Assembly: GCF_014839835.1 (NCBI RefSeq)
Contig: NC_071642.1
Location: 9,546,955-9,610,954 of the forward strand
Direction: 5' to 3'
From: Dryobates pubescens
Lineage: Eukaryota > Chordata > Aves > Piciformes > Picidae
Length of the DNA: 64,000 nucleotides
The position numbers and the translations under genes were made by a program. Shown here piece by piece: positions 1 through 10,500 of the stretch (positions are counted from its first letter, which is position 1; each line of letters opens with the position of its first letter). Below the pieces are notes generated by a model. It was given only the letters and a program-made list of their open reading frames with translations. It was not told where the DNA came from and did not search any database.

Positions 1-364
1 GGGCAGCCACCTCCCCTGCCAGCCCAGGCCTGGTCTCTCTTCCCACAGCAGCCAACCTCCAAGGCACTGCAGGAGGCCACTGCCCCCTGCCCCCTGCTCC
101 ACAGCCCCACAGAAGCTCCTCTCTCCCACAGGGACCTCCCCTGCTGGGTCCCAGCCTGTCCCCCCAAGCTCCCTCCCTGAGGATCCACAGTGCTCATGCA
201 GCCTCCTCAGCCCCTGGCAGCACAGTGCCTGCATGCCCAGCTGGGGGTGCCCAGCTGCTGCTGCCCCCAGGACACAGGGCAGGAGGTTTGAAGCCTGCTC
301 CCTGCCTTGCAGAAGGGTGAGGAACCAGCCCAGGCTGGCACCCAAGCCCTGCTGGGGCTCCTGA

Positions 365-700
365 CAGCCTCCATGGAAAGGTTTGGGCTGGAACAGCCTC
401 TGAGATGCAGTCCAGCCTCAAGCCAGCACCACCATGGGCACCAAGCCCTGGCCCCAGCTGCCATGGGCACACCTTGCTGGAACCCCTCCACCACCCCCCT
501 GGGCAGCCTCTGCCAGTCCCTGACCACCCTGGCAGCAGAGAACATTTTCCTCATCTCCAGCCTGTCCCTCCCCTGGCACAATTCCAGGCCACCTCCTCTC
601 CTATCACCTGAGACTGGGGAGCAGAGCTCAGCCCCCACCTGGCTCCAGCCTCCTCTCAGGAGCTGTGGAGGGCAGTGAGGTCTCCCCTGGGGAAAATGAG
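365..700 (-). repeat. CR1-like LINE fragment
   Basis: On the minus strand the text follows the CR1 3' region: group tempo of aggaggctggagccaggtgg, a short T-poor bridge, then a gaggttgtggag-like segment. It lies left of NUDCD3 exon 4. The flanking 1-364 holds only GC-rich intronic sequence with no exon I can recognise. Confidence 0.55.
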
Positions 701-1038
701 CTCTTCCAGTCTGAAAGCTGAGCCCCCAGGCTGCTGGGTGACAGCACAGCCCCCAGGGCAGCCCCAGGACAGGGCTCAGACACCTGGAGCAGACCTGAGG
801 CCTGAAGCTGGGAACCCACCACCACCACTGCTGGGTGGCAACAGCTCCCTGAAGGACCTCAAGAAGCTGGAGCTGTGGTGCTGGGCAGGCCACAGTGCAG
901 CAGGAGCCCCAGTGCCTGCTCCAGACTGGGCAAGCACCAGGCCCAGGGCAGGGCTAAGGGCAGGGAGCTGGCATCTGCCAGGGTGCTGGGGTAGGAGCAG
1001 GGCAGGAGAGTCAGAGGGCAAAGCCAGCAGGGCTGGGG

Positions 1039-1126
1039 CACAGCACTGGTGCCACAGGGCAGTACCACAGCACTGGTGCCACAGGGCAGTACCACAGCAC
1101 TGGTGCCACAGGGCAGTACCACAGCC
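1039..1126. repeat. 27-bp tandem repeat, about 3.3 copies
   Basis: The unit cacagcactggtgccacagg plus gcagtac starts at 1039, 1066 and 1093 and breaks off at about 1120. The copies look identical, which suggests recent duplication. Confidence 0.9.
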
Positions 1127-1370
1127 TCTCTCTGCTGGCAGCACCTCCATGCCAGTCTCAGGAGACAATGATCACCTCCAGAGGTGCTGCCACAGCCTGC
1201 AGCCTGGGCACCTCCCCTGCCTAGCCCCAAGGCTGCTGCTGTGCCAGCAGAGCAGGGCACAGGAGCTGGATGCTGGATGGGGAGTGCCAGCCACATCCAG
1301 ACCCAGCTCAGGCTCCCAGCTGCTCCAGTTTGCCAGGTCAAGCCTGGGCACAGAGCCCAGCTGCCCTTAC

Positions 1371-1514
1371 CAGCACACACTTCCCAGGCTCCAGGCTCCA
1401 GAGGGAACTCTCAGTGTTGATCCTGTGGGTGAGCTTCCCCTCCATGAGGACCTGCTGGCTGCTGCCCTCCAGCACTGCCACCCGGATGGAGTCACTGCTG
1501 ATGTCCACAGCCAC
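1371..1514 (-). CDS. NUDCD3: NUDCD3 coding exon 4
   Basis: 144 nt, exactly 48 codons, phase 0 at both ends. It encodes the middle of the CS domain, from VAVDISSDSIRV to LEPGKCVL, with donor CTG/GTAAGG. It is the last NUDCD3 exon in the window. Confidence 0.96.
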
Positions 1515-4500
1515 CTGGGGACAGAGAGAAGCCTCAGGGAGGTGCCTGCTGGCCCTCCTGTGCTGCCTGCTGGGCTGGGGGCTCAGGAGGCTTTGCTCCT
1601 GAGGAGCCCCAGGGTGGGGACCCTGCTGCCACCCCCCAGCCAACAGCCACAGCCCAAGGGAGAAAGGCAAACTGCAGGGGCTGGAAGGCAGCAGGGCCTT
1701 GCTGCCAGGCCTGGGGCTGCCTCTGCCTCAGGGTCCCCCCCAGGACACCCCCCAGCACCACAGCTCTCCCCCCCAGGTGCCCACACTAGGGCTGGGTGCC
1801 AGCTGTGCCCATGCTGGGCTGGGCATGAGTGGACTGGGACTGGGGGGGAGGGTAAGGGGGCTGCAGCAGCTCATCCTTCCTGCTGCACCCCACAAGCTCC
1901 CTGCCTGCAGCCCTGCTGCCAGGCTTGGCCTGGGCCTCCAGGAGGAGGGGATGCTGCAGCAGGGCTCTCCTGCTGCCCCCCAGGGCCTGAGGCAGCCCAG
2001 GAGCATGCCCAGGAGCATGCCCAGCTCCTGCCCACAGCAGCCATATGGGCAGCCCTGCTGTGACCTGCTGGGGAGGTGGCACTGCTGTGCCCTGGGGAGG
2101 CAGCATGGCACAGGGTACCCTGGCTCTCTGGAGGGAACAGATGCTCCCTCCCCCCCTGTCTGCCCTCAGCTGCTGCCAGCAGAGCCCCAGCAGGGCTGTG
2201 GGCACCGAGGGAGGGCCTGGCTGGGCAGGAGGCAGGGCTGTGCCCCCCTGGCACTGCCCTGTGTCTGGCCCAAGAGGAGGAGACTGCAGTGAGATTTTTG
2301 CCTGCATTCTCTCCCAGAGTTCCCCCAGCTCTTCCTCCTGCTCTGCAGAGCTCATTTGGAATGTTATTACATGAGCCATCCCCGAGGAGCCTGCCAGCAG
2401 CTCTCTAGCTCCACGCAGGCAGGAGCTGGGCAAAGCTGCCTCTGCCAGGGAGGGCACCAGGCCTGCAGCTCAGGGAGGGCCCTCAGAGATCACCCAGCCC
2501 CCAGCCCCCTGCCACTGGAGCAGGCTGCTCAAGGCCTCATCTGAGCTGGCCCTGAACACCTCCAGGGAGGGAATAAACCCGCCAGGCCAGGGAGCTGCAG
2601 AGGAGGCCCAGCTGTGGGCACAGCAGGCCTGGGCTCTGATGCCAGTGGCTGGCAGCAGGAGCAGGGAGCCCCTGCAGCTGTGCAGGAGCAGGAGCCTGGC
2701 AGGGGCTTGGGAAAGGGACACCCTGGCAGACAGCAGCAGACAGCTGCCTGTGGTCAGCTTCTGCAGGAGCAGCTCCTCCTGAATGGCAACCAGCTGGGAG
2801 AGGCCACAGCAGCTGCTGCAGCCTGAGGCTCTGCCAGCAGGGCAGAGGGGCTGAGGGGGCTGAGGGTCTGCCTCCCACCACCGCCTGCCCTGAGCCCTGA
2901 CCGCTGCTGCCAGGCTCCCAGCACGGCACAGGGGCTGCCCACAAAGGGCACAAAGCCAAGTGACCCCCAAGGCACCTTCTGGGGGTGGGGGCCAGGGAGG
3001 CACCGAGGTGTGGGACCCCCAGGGGCAGCAGCAAGAGGGAGGTGGTCCCAGGCTGGCCAGGCCGGACGGCCGCTGGGGACCGGGGGACACCACTGGGGGC
3101 TCTGGGGGCAGCAGGGCACCAGAGGGGGGGTGGAGCAGCCCCAGTGGAGGAAGGGATCCCAGCTGGGCAGTGCCCACTTCTGCCTGCTGCCAGCAGCACA
3201 GCCTCTCCTGGCACCAGAGCCCCCCAGCAGCAGGCACAGAGGGCCCTGCCCCAGCGTCCCAGCGGCGGTGCCCGCTGCGGGGCTGGGCACGGCTGGGCAG
3301 TGGCTCCTGCTCAGGTGCCACCTCTGCTTGGCATCCCTGCTCAGCAGGGGCAGTGGCCAGGGGCTGCCCTTCCCCCCCCAGCCAGGCAGAGGTGGGCAGA
3401 GCGTGGCAGGAGGCCGCAGCGACTCACCTGGGGGTCGCTGCCCTGGCAGCACAGCCAGGAGCACCCCGGGGCTGCTTGGCCCCCTCCCCGTGGCCCCCCC
3501 AGGCCCCTCTGCCCTCCTGGCTTGCCTGGAGCTGCTGAGAGAAGGCAGAGCTCAGCTGTGTGCCACAGCTGCTCCAGCAGAGCCACTCTGGTGCCTGCTG
3601 AGCCACCCAGGCCAGCGGCAGCCCAGAGGGGCTCCAGCTTGGCACTGCCAGGGGCTGGGGGCAGCAGCTCTGCCCCAGAGCTCAGGCACTGCTCAGCTCC
3701 ACAGGCTCCTCTGGTGCCCAGAGGAAGCAGCTCCCTCTCTACCCTGCTGCCCACTCCTGGGCCATGGGCACAGCTTTGGAGCTCCAGGGAGGGAAACCTT
3801 AAGCTCAGCCAAGCACAAAGGTGCCATGGCAACAGCCTGGCTGGGGGAAGTGGCACAGGGAAGACTCTGAGCAGCATGAGATCTGCCAGGGACCACACAC
3901 AGGGGGCTGTGAATCTCCCCTTGGCAGGAGGGAGCCCAGCTCCTGATGCCTCTGAGCTGTGTGGTGAGGGCCAAGTGGAGCAGGCTGCAGGAAGCCCTCA
4001 GCAGTGGGTCCAGAGGCCCTGCAGGTAGCTCTGCAGCCTCAGCCCCTGGCAGCACAGCCCCTGGCACCACAGCCCCTGGCACCACAGCCCCTGGCACCAC
4101 AGCCTGCCTGCTGCCAGACACCCAGGGCCAGGAGAGGGTTAAGGAACCACCCAATGAAAAGCTGCTGCCAAGAGGAAGCCCAGGGGGGGCCCAAAGCAGA
4201 CACCAGGACAGGGGAAGGCCAAAGCCTGAGCAATGGATTGGCACAGAGGGCAACACTGGGGCAGGAGCTGGGGCAGGGACTGGGGACAGGGACAGGGCAG
4301 GCAGGAGCTGGGCAGGCAGGAGCTGGGGCAGGAGCTGGGCAGGCAGGAGCTGCAGGCAGGAGCTGCATGCAGGAGCTGGGCAGGCAGGAGCTGGACAGGC
4401 AGGAGCTGCAGGCAGGAGCTGCAGGCAGGAGCTGGGCAGGCAGGGACAGGGCAGGCAGGAGCTGCAGGCAGGAGCTGGGGCAGGAGCTGCAGGCAGGAGC

Positions 4501-7500
4501 TGGGCAGGCAGGAGCTGGGCAGGCAGGAGCTGCAGGCAGGAGCTGGGCAGGCAGGAGCTGCAGGCAGGAGCTGGGGCAGGAGCTGGGCAGGCAGGAGCTG
4601 CAGGCAGGAGCTGCAGGCAGGAGCTGCAGGCAGGAGCTGCAGGCAGGAGCTGGGCAGGCAGGAGCTGCAGGCAGGAGCTGCAGGCAGGGACAGGGCAGGC
4701 AGGGACAGGGCAGGCAGGAGCTGCAGGCAGGAGCTGCAGGCAGGAGCTGCAGGCAGGGACAGGGCAGGCAGGAGCTGCAGGCAGGGACTGGGCAGGCAGG
4801 AGCTGGGGCAGGAGCTGCAGGCAGGAGCTGCAGGCAGGGACTGGGCAGGCAGGAGCTGGGGCAGGAGCTGCAGGCAGGAGCTGCAGGCAGGGACTGGGCA
4901 GGCAGGAGCTGCAGGCAGGAGCTGGGCAGGCAGGAGCTGGGGCAGGAGCTGCAGGCAGGAGCTGGGCAGGCAGGGACTGGGCAGGCAGGGACAGGGCAGG
5001 CAGGAGCTGCAGGCAGGGACTGGGCAGGCAGGAGCTGCAGGCAGGAGCTGGGCAGGCAGGAGCTGCAGGCAGGGACAGGGCAGGCAGGGACAGGGCAGGC
5101 AGGAGCTGGGCAGGCAGGAGCTGCAGGCAGGAGCTGGGCAGGCAGGAGCTGGGCAGGCAGGAGCTGCAGGCAGGGACTGGGCAGGCAGGGACTGGGCTGG
5201 CAGGAGCTGCAGGCAGGGACTGGGCAGGAAGGAGCTGCAGGCAGGACCTGCAGGCAGGAGCTGCAGGCAGGAGCTGGGCAGGCAGGAGCTGCAGGCAGGA
5301 GCTGCAGGCAGGGACTGGGCAGGCAGGGACTGGGCTGGCAGGAGCTGCAGGCAGGGACTGGGCAGGCAGGGACTGGGCTGGCAGGAGCTGCAGGCAGGGA
5401 CTGGGCAGGCAGGAGCTGCAGGCAGGACCTGCAGGCAGGAGCTGCAGGCAGGGACTGGGCAGGCAGGGACTGGGCAGGCAGGGACTGGGCAGGCAGGAGC
5501 TGGGCAGGCAGGAGCTGGGCAGGCAGGAGCTGCAGGCAGGAGCTGGGCAGGCAGGAGCTGCAGGCAGGAGCTGGGCAGGCAGGAGCTGGGCAGGCAGGAG
5601 CTGCAGGCAGGAGCTGGGCAGGCAGGAGCTGGGCAGGCAGGAGCTGCAGGCAGGAGCTGCAGGCAGGGATTCTGCCCAGTGCTGGCACAGGCTCAGCTCC
5701 ATCCCAGGCCCCAGCCCAGATCCCCCAAGCCCCTGTGGCTCTGGGTGGCCCAGGTTTCACGTTGGCAAGGGCATCACTTGCCTGGCACAAAGGGCTCCTC
5801 CCTGGGCAGGGAGAGGCCCCATGATGGCAATGCAATGCCAAGGCTTGGCACAGCCATCTGGCTGCCCCTGAACCCTTCCAAGAAGCAGCCTGGGTTTGTT
5901 TTGAGATGCCCACTGGGAGAGCTGCATCTCCTGGCCCCCTGCTATGCCCATGGCAGCTCCCTCACCCCTCAGGCCTGGGCTGTGCTGCTAAGGAGCTCCT
6001 TTGGCAGGCTCAGAGCTGTGTAGGATGAGAGCTGAACAAACCCCAACGTGCTCAGCTCAGGCACCCTGCAGGAGAGGAGCAGGGGAGGTGGGGGAGCATG
6101 GACTTCCCAAATGGAAAAGTACTGGATGAGCTGTGGGAAGGGAGAGGAGCCCAGGAAGGCAGAGGCTGGAGCTCCCCCAGCCCAGGTCCCTGCTCCAGCA
6201 GGGCACCCACAGCAGCTTGCCCAGGGGCACAGTGCCCAGGGGGGGTTGGAAGCTCTCCAGAGGAGACTCCACAACCTCTCTGGGCAGCCTGCTCCAGGCC
6301 TCCAGCACCCTCACACCAAACTGCTTTCTCCTCCTGCTCAGATCCAACCTCCTGCCTGCCACTTTGTGCCCCTTGGCCTGTCCCTGGGCACCACTCAGCA
6401 GAGCCTGGCCCCAGCCTCCTGCCCCCCACAGCTCCTTCAGCTCTTGCTGAGCATTGCTCAGCTGCCCTCTGGGGCTGCTCTTCTGCAGGCTCTCAGCCCC
6501 AGGGCTCTCAGCCTTTGCTGCTGCCAGAGCTGCTCCAGGCCCCTCAGCAGCTTCCCAGCCTGCCCTGGACTCTCCCCAGCACTTCCCAGGCTCTGCAACT
6601 GGGGAGCCCAGAGCTGGAGCCAGGAGTGCAGCTGTGGGCTCCCCAGGGCAGGGCAGAGGGCAGCAGAGCCTCCCTTGCCCTGCTGCCCACACTCTCCTCC
6701 ATGCCCCCCAGGGCACACTGCTGGCTCCTGGGCACCTTCTTGTCCCCCAGCCCTCCCAGCTCCTTCTCCTGGAGCTGCTCCCTAACAGCTCAACCTCTCA
6801 CCTGCCATACTGCAGGAGGCTGATGCTCCCCAGGTACAGGACCCTGCACCTGCCCTGCCTGAGCTGAGGGCCTGGGGGCTCAGCCCCTGCCTCAGAGGGG
6901 GTCCATATCCCACCCAGGCTGTGCCTGCTCCAGTTCCTGAGTGCCAGAGGAGCTCCAGCACACAGAGGCAGGAGACTCTGTAAGGCCAAGGGAAGCAGTG
7001 CCCATGCCCAGCCATGCTCAGAGGGTGCAGGCAGGGCAGGTGCAGGCAGGGCAGGTGCAGGCAGGGCAGGTGCAGGCAGGGCAGGTGCAGGCAGGGAGGC
7101 ACTGGGCACCGCAGCAGGGCTGGGGCCAGGCCGTGCCCAGCGCCGCCCCCCGGGCGTGAGGCCAGGCAGAGCTCCCACTCCCAGCACAGCTTCCCAGGCA
7201 AGCTGGGCAGCCTGGGGGGCAGGGGCAGAGCCCCCAGGCTCAGCAGCACTTTACCTGCTTGCCCTTGAGGACGTGCTTGGGCACAGGCACCTTGATCTCC
7301 AGGTCGCTGTAGTCCTGCGCCCAGGCGTAGCTGTCGCGCACGGCGCCGTTGTAGCTGTCAGGGTTGGTCTGGAACTGCTCCTGCCTGCGGGGCACAGGGG
7401 CACAAGCTGGGGGGGGCAGGGGGCAGGGCCTGGGCAGAGCAGCAGGCCTCAGATCAGGGGGCAAGGGGGCCTCACAGTTCAGCCTTCTGCAGGCAGCCCC

Positions 7501-10500
7501 CAAGCCTCTGCCCCTCGCTGCTGGCCCAGGACAGGAAGGCTCAGAGCAGCAGCCCCGGGACACAGAGTGGACAGAGAGGGGACAGAGAGGGGAGAGAGAG
7601 GGGACAGAGCCACCCTGCCACCATCACCCTGGGACAGTCACTCTGCCACACTCACCTTGCCCACCCCCAACCCCTGGCCCTCAGCACCACAGCTCTGGAA
7701 CCCCTCCAGGGCTGGGGACTGCACCACTGTCCTGGGCAGCCTGGGCCAGGCCTGGGCAAACCTTCCCAGGAGGAAATTGTTCCTCATGGCCAACCTGAGC
7801 CTCCCCTGGGGCAGCCTGAGGCCATTGCCTCTCCTCCCATCACTTGTTCCTAGGGAGCAGAGCCCAACCCCCACCTGGCTCCAGCCTCCTCTCAGGAGCT
7901 GCAGAGAGCAATGAGCTCTCCCTCAGCCTCCTCTGCTCCAGCCTCAACCCCCCCAGCTGCCTCAGCTGCTCCTCCCCAGCCCTGCTCTCCAGACCCTTCC
8001 CCAGCTCTGTTGCCCTTCTCTGGTCCTGCTCCAGCCCTCCGAGTCCTTCTGGCAGTCAGAGCCCAACCCTGAGCCCAGGATTCCAGCTGTGGCCTCCCCA
8101 GTGCCCAGCCCAGGGGCACAGTCCCTGCCCTGCTCCTGCTATGAGCTCAGAGCTGTTGCCCTCTCTGCAGTCAGAGCAGGTCACCAGCAGCTGGCAGAGG
8201 TGATGCAGCTGTGCAGGACAGCTCAGCATGGGGCAGCCAGAGGAATGGCTCAGGAGCTGGGGGAACCTCAGGAGGAGGATGAGGAGGCAGCTGTAGGGGC
8301 AGCTGGGGTTCATCAGCTCCCCAGGCAATAACCACTTCTGGTCTCCAGGCAGGAGAGATCCCCCCACAGCCATGAGGATCCACTGCTCTGAAGCCTCCTG
8401 GAGAGGGCTTCCAGACACCAGGGGCCCTCTGCCACAGACAGCTGCTGGCAGGGGCACTGCAGGGCACCTGGGGACAGCCAGGCCCCAGGGGTTGCTGCAT
8501 GAAGGGGAAGCACTGCCCAAGGGCCCAGTGCTGGGCACTCTGCAGCCCCCTCAGTGCTCCAAGGCTGCTGGAGGGGCTGCAGATCCTCCCCACCCCCAGC
8601 CCAGAGCTCCTGGCTGGGTGCCCAGGGTGTCCCCAGCTCTCACACCTGGGGGGGGGCTCTGGTGGGGTTCCCCAGGTAGTGCTGGGGGCCCCCAGCAATC
8701 CTGGGGGGCTGTTGGCACCTCAGCTGCTGCCCATTGGGTGCCTGTAGCCATGGCAACAGGGTTGGCATAGCAGCGCTGCCGCGGGCTGGCTCCCGGTGCC
8801 AGCCGCCCCCGGAGCCAGGCAGAGCAGCAGGGCAGGAGGAGGCACTCAGGCAAGGTGGCACAGCCCTGCACACCACCTTGTGTGGCCCCAGCTCCTCACC
8901 TGGAGCCAACCCAGCAGCGCCCCCCGGCCCCGCTGCCCTGGCACCAGCCTGCACCCCCCGGCACGGCAGGCTGAGCATCTGTGCCCTGCCCAGGCCAGCC
9001 CTGCTGCCCCATGGGGATGTGGCCCCGTGCCAGGGGCTCTGTGTGGGCACGGTGCAGCTCCCCCAGGCTCCTGCCCTCTGCCCCTGCTCCCCTGGGCTGC
9101 AGCAGGCCTGGCTGGGGCCATGCAGGGAGGTGAAGGACAAAGCCGCTGGGCTGGTGGCCTTGCGGCTGCAGGGCACACAGGGGCAGCTGCATGGAGGGGC
9201 TGCAGCTCCCCACAGCCCTGCCTGCAGCTCCTGCCTGCAGCCTGGCTGCAGCTCCCCACAGCCCTGCCTGCAGCTCCTGCCTGCAGCCTGCCTGCAGCTC
9301 CCCACAGCCCTGCCTGCAGCTCCTGCCTGCAGCCTGCCTGCAGCTCCCCACAGCCCTGCCTGCAGCTCCCCACAGCCCTGCCTGCAGCTCCCTGCAGCCT
9401 GCCTGCAGCTCCCCCCAGCCCTGCCTGCAGCTCCCCACAGCCCTGCCTGCACTCTTCCAGGCCCAGGGACCAGCCTGGCCAAGGCAGAGCTCACCATGGG
9501 TTGGGCTGGAAGGGACCTTCAAGATCACCCAGTCCCAGCCCCCTGCCATGGTCCAACCAGCCCCAGGTTGCTCAGGGCTCATCCAGCCTGGCCTTGAACA
9601 CCTCCAGGGACCCACAGCCTGCCTGGGCAACCTGTCCCAGCATCTCCTCACCCTCCCCAACAGCAAACACCATCAGGGCCCTCAGCACAGCACAGCCAGG
9701 GACCTGCAGGGCTGGAGGCCCTCTGCTGAGGCCAGGCTGAGAGGGTTGGGGTTGTGCAGCCTGGAGAAGGCTCCAGGAGACCTCCTGGTGGCCTTGCAGT
9801 GCCTCAGGGGCTGAGCAGGAAGCTGGGGACAGAGTTTAGAGCAGGGCCTGATGGGACAGGCCAAGGGGGGATGGTTTGGGCTCCAAGAGGCAGATCCAGA
9901 GTGGAGAGAAATGTTTGGCACTGAGGGTGGGGAGAGCCTGGCCCAGGCTGCCCAGAGAGCTGGGAGCTGCCCCAAGCCTGGCACCAGCCCAGGGCAGGTT
10001 GGTTGGGGCTGTGAGCAGCCTGCTCTGGCTGGGGCTGTCCCTGGTCTGGAGGACCTTGGAAGCTGCCTTCCAATCCAATCCAAACCATTCCATGATTCCA
10101 TTTCCTTCCAGGCCATTTGCCTTTCAGCCTTCCTTGGGGAACAATCCCAAGGCAGAGAGGTGGCAGAGGCTGTGCTGGGGCTGGCCAGACCCTGGCCACT
10201 CCCAGGCTGAGCTTTCAGCTCTTCAGCCCGAGCTTGGACTCCATCCTGTCAGAAATGCACACAGCAGTGCTGACTGGGCACTGCCACAGGGCAACTGAGG
10301 AAGGGCTGGCTCTGCAGTGCCCCTGCTGCACTGCTGCCACCCAGCCAAAGCCGCTCCTGCCAGCCCCCCGTGACACCAGTCCAACGGCAGGGGACAGAGA
10401 GGACCTTGCTTAGCAGCCTCTCCTTCCATGCCTGGGATCAGGTCTGAGCCTGGGGCCTGCTCCCCACAGCCAGCCTGGGCTGCCCAACCAACTCACAGCA

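Larger units (their letters stand above)
1515..7254 (-). other. NUDCD3: NUDCD3 intron 3 (between coding exons 3 and 4)
   Basis: 5.7 kb of intron. It holds a small CR1 piece near 2478-2575, GC-rich unique sequence at 2600-4000, a 15-bp repeat at 4041, the 1.4-kb minisatellite at 4256-5668, a longer CR1 copy at about 6160-6780 and a short 15-bp array at 7025. I see no exon of another gene in it. Confidence 0.8.

Noticed and set aside
675-2063. 462-codon frame across NUDCD3 exon 4
   Set aside because: It lies antisense to a confirmed exon, its peptide is low in complexity and it includes the 27-bp repeat.
3693-5913. Open frames of 600-670 codons on both strands with repeated LQLLPA- or GRSCRQEL-type peptide
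   Set aside because: They are translations of the 13/15-bp minisatellite in several frames at once; no start context, no splice logic, no conserved protein.
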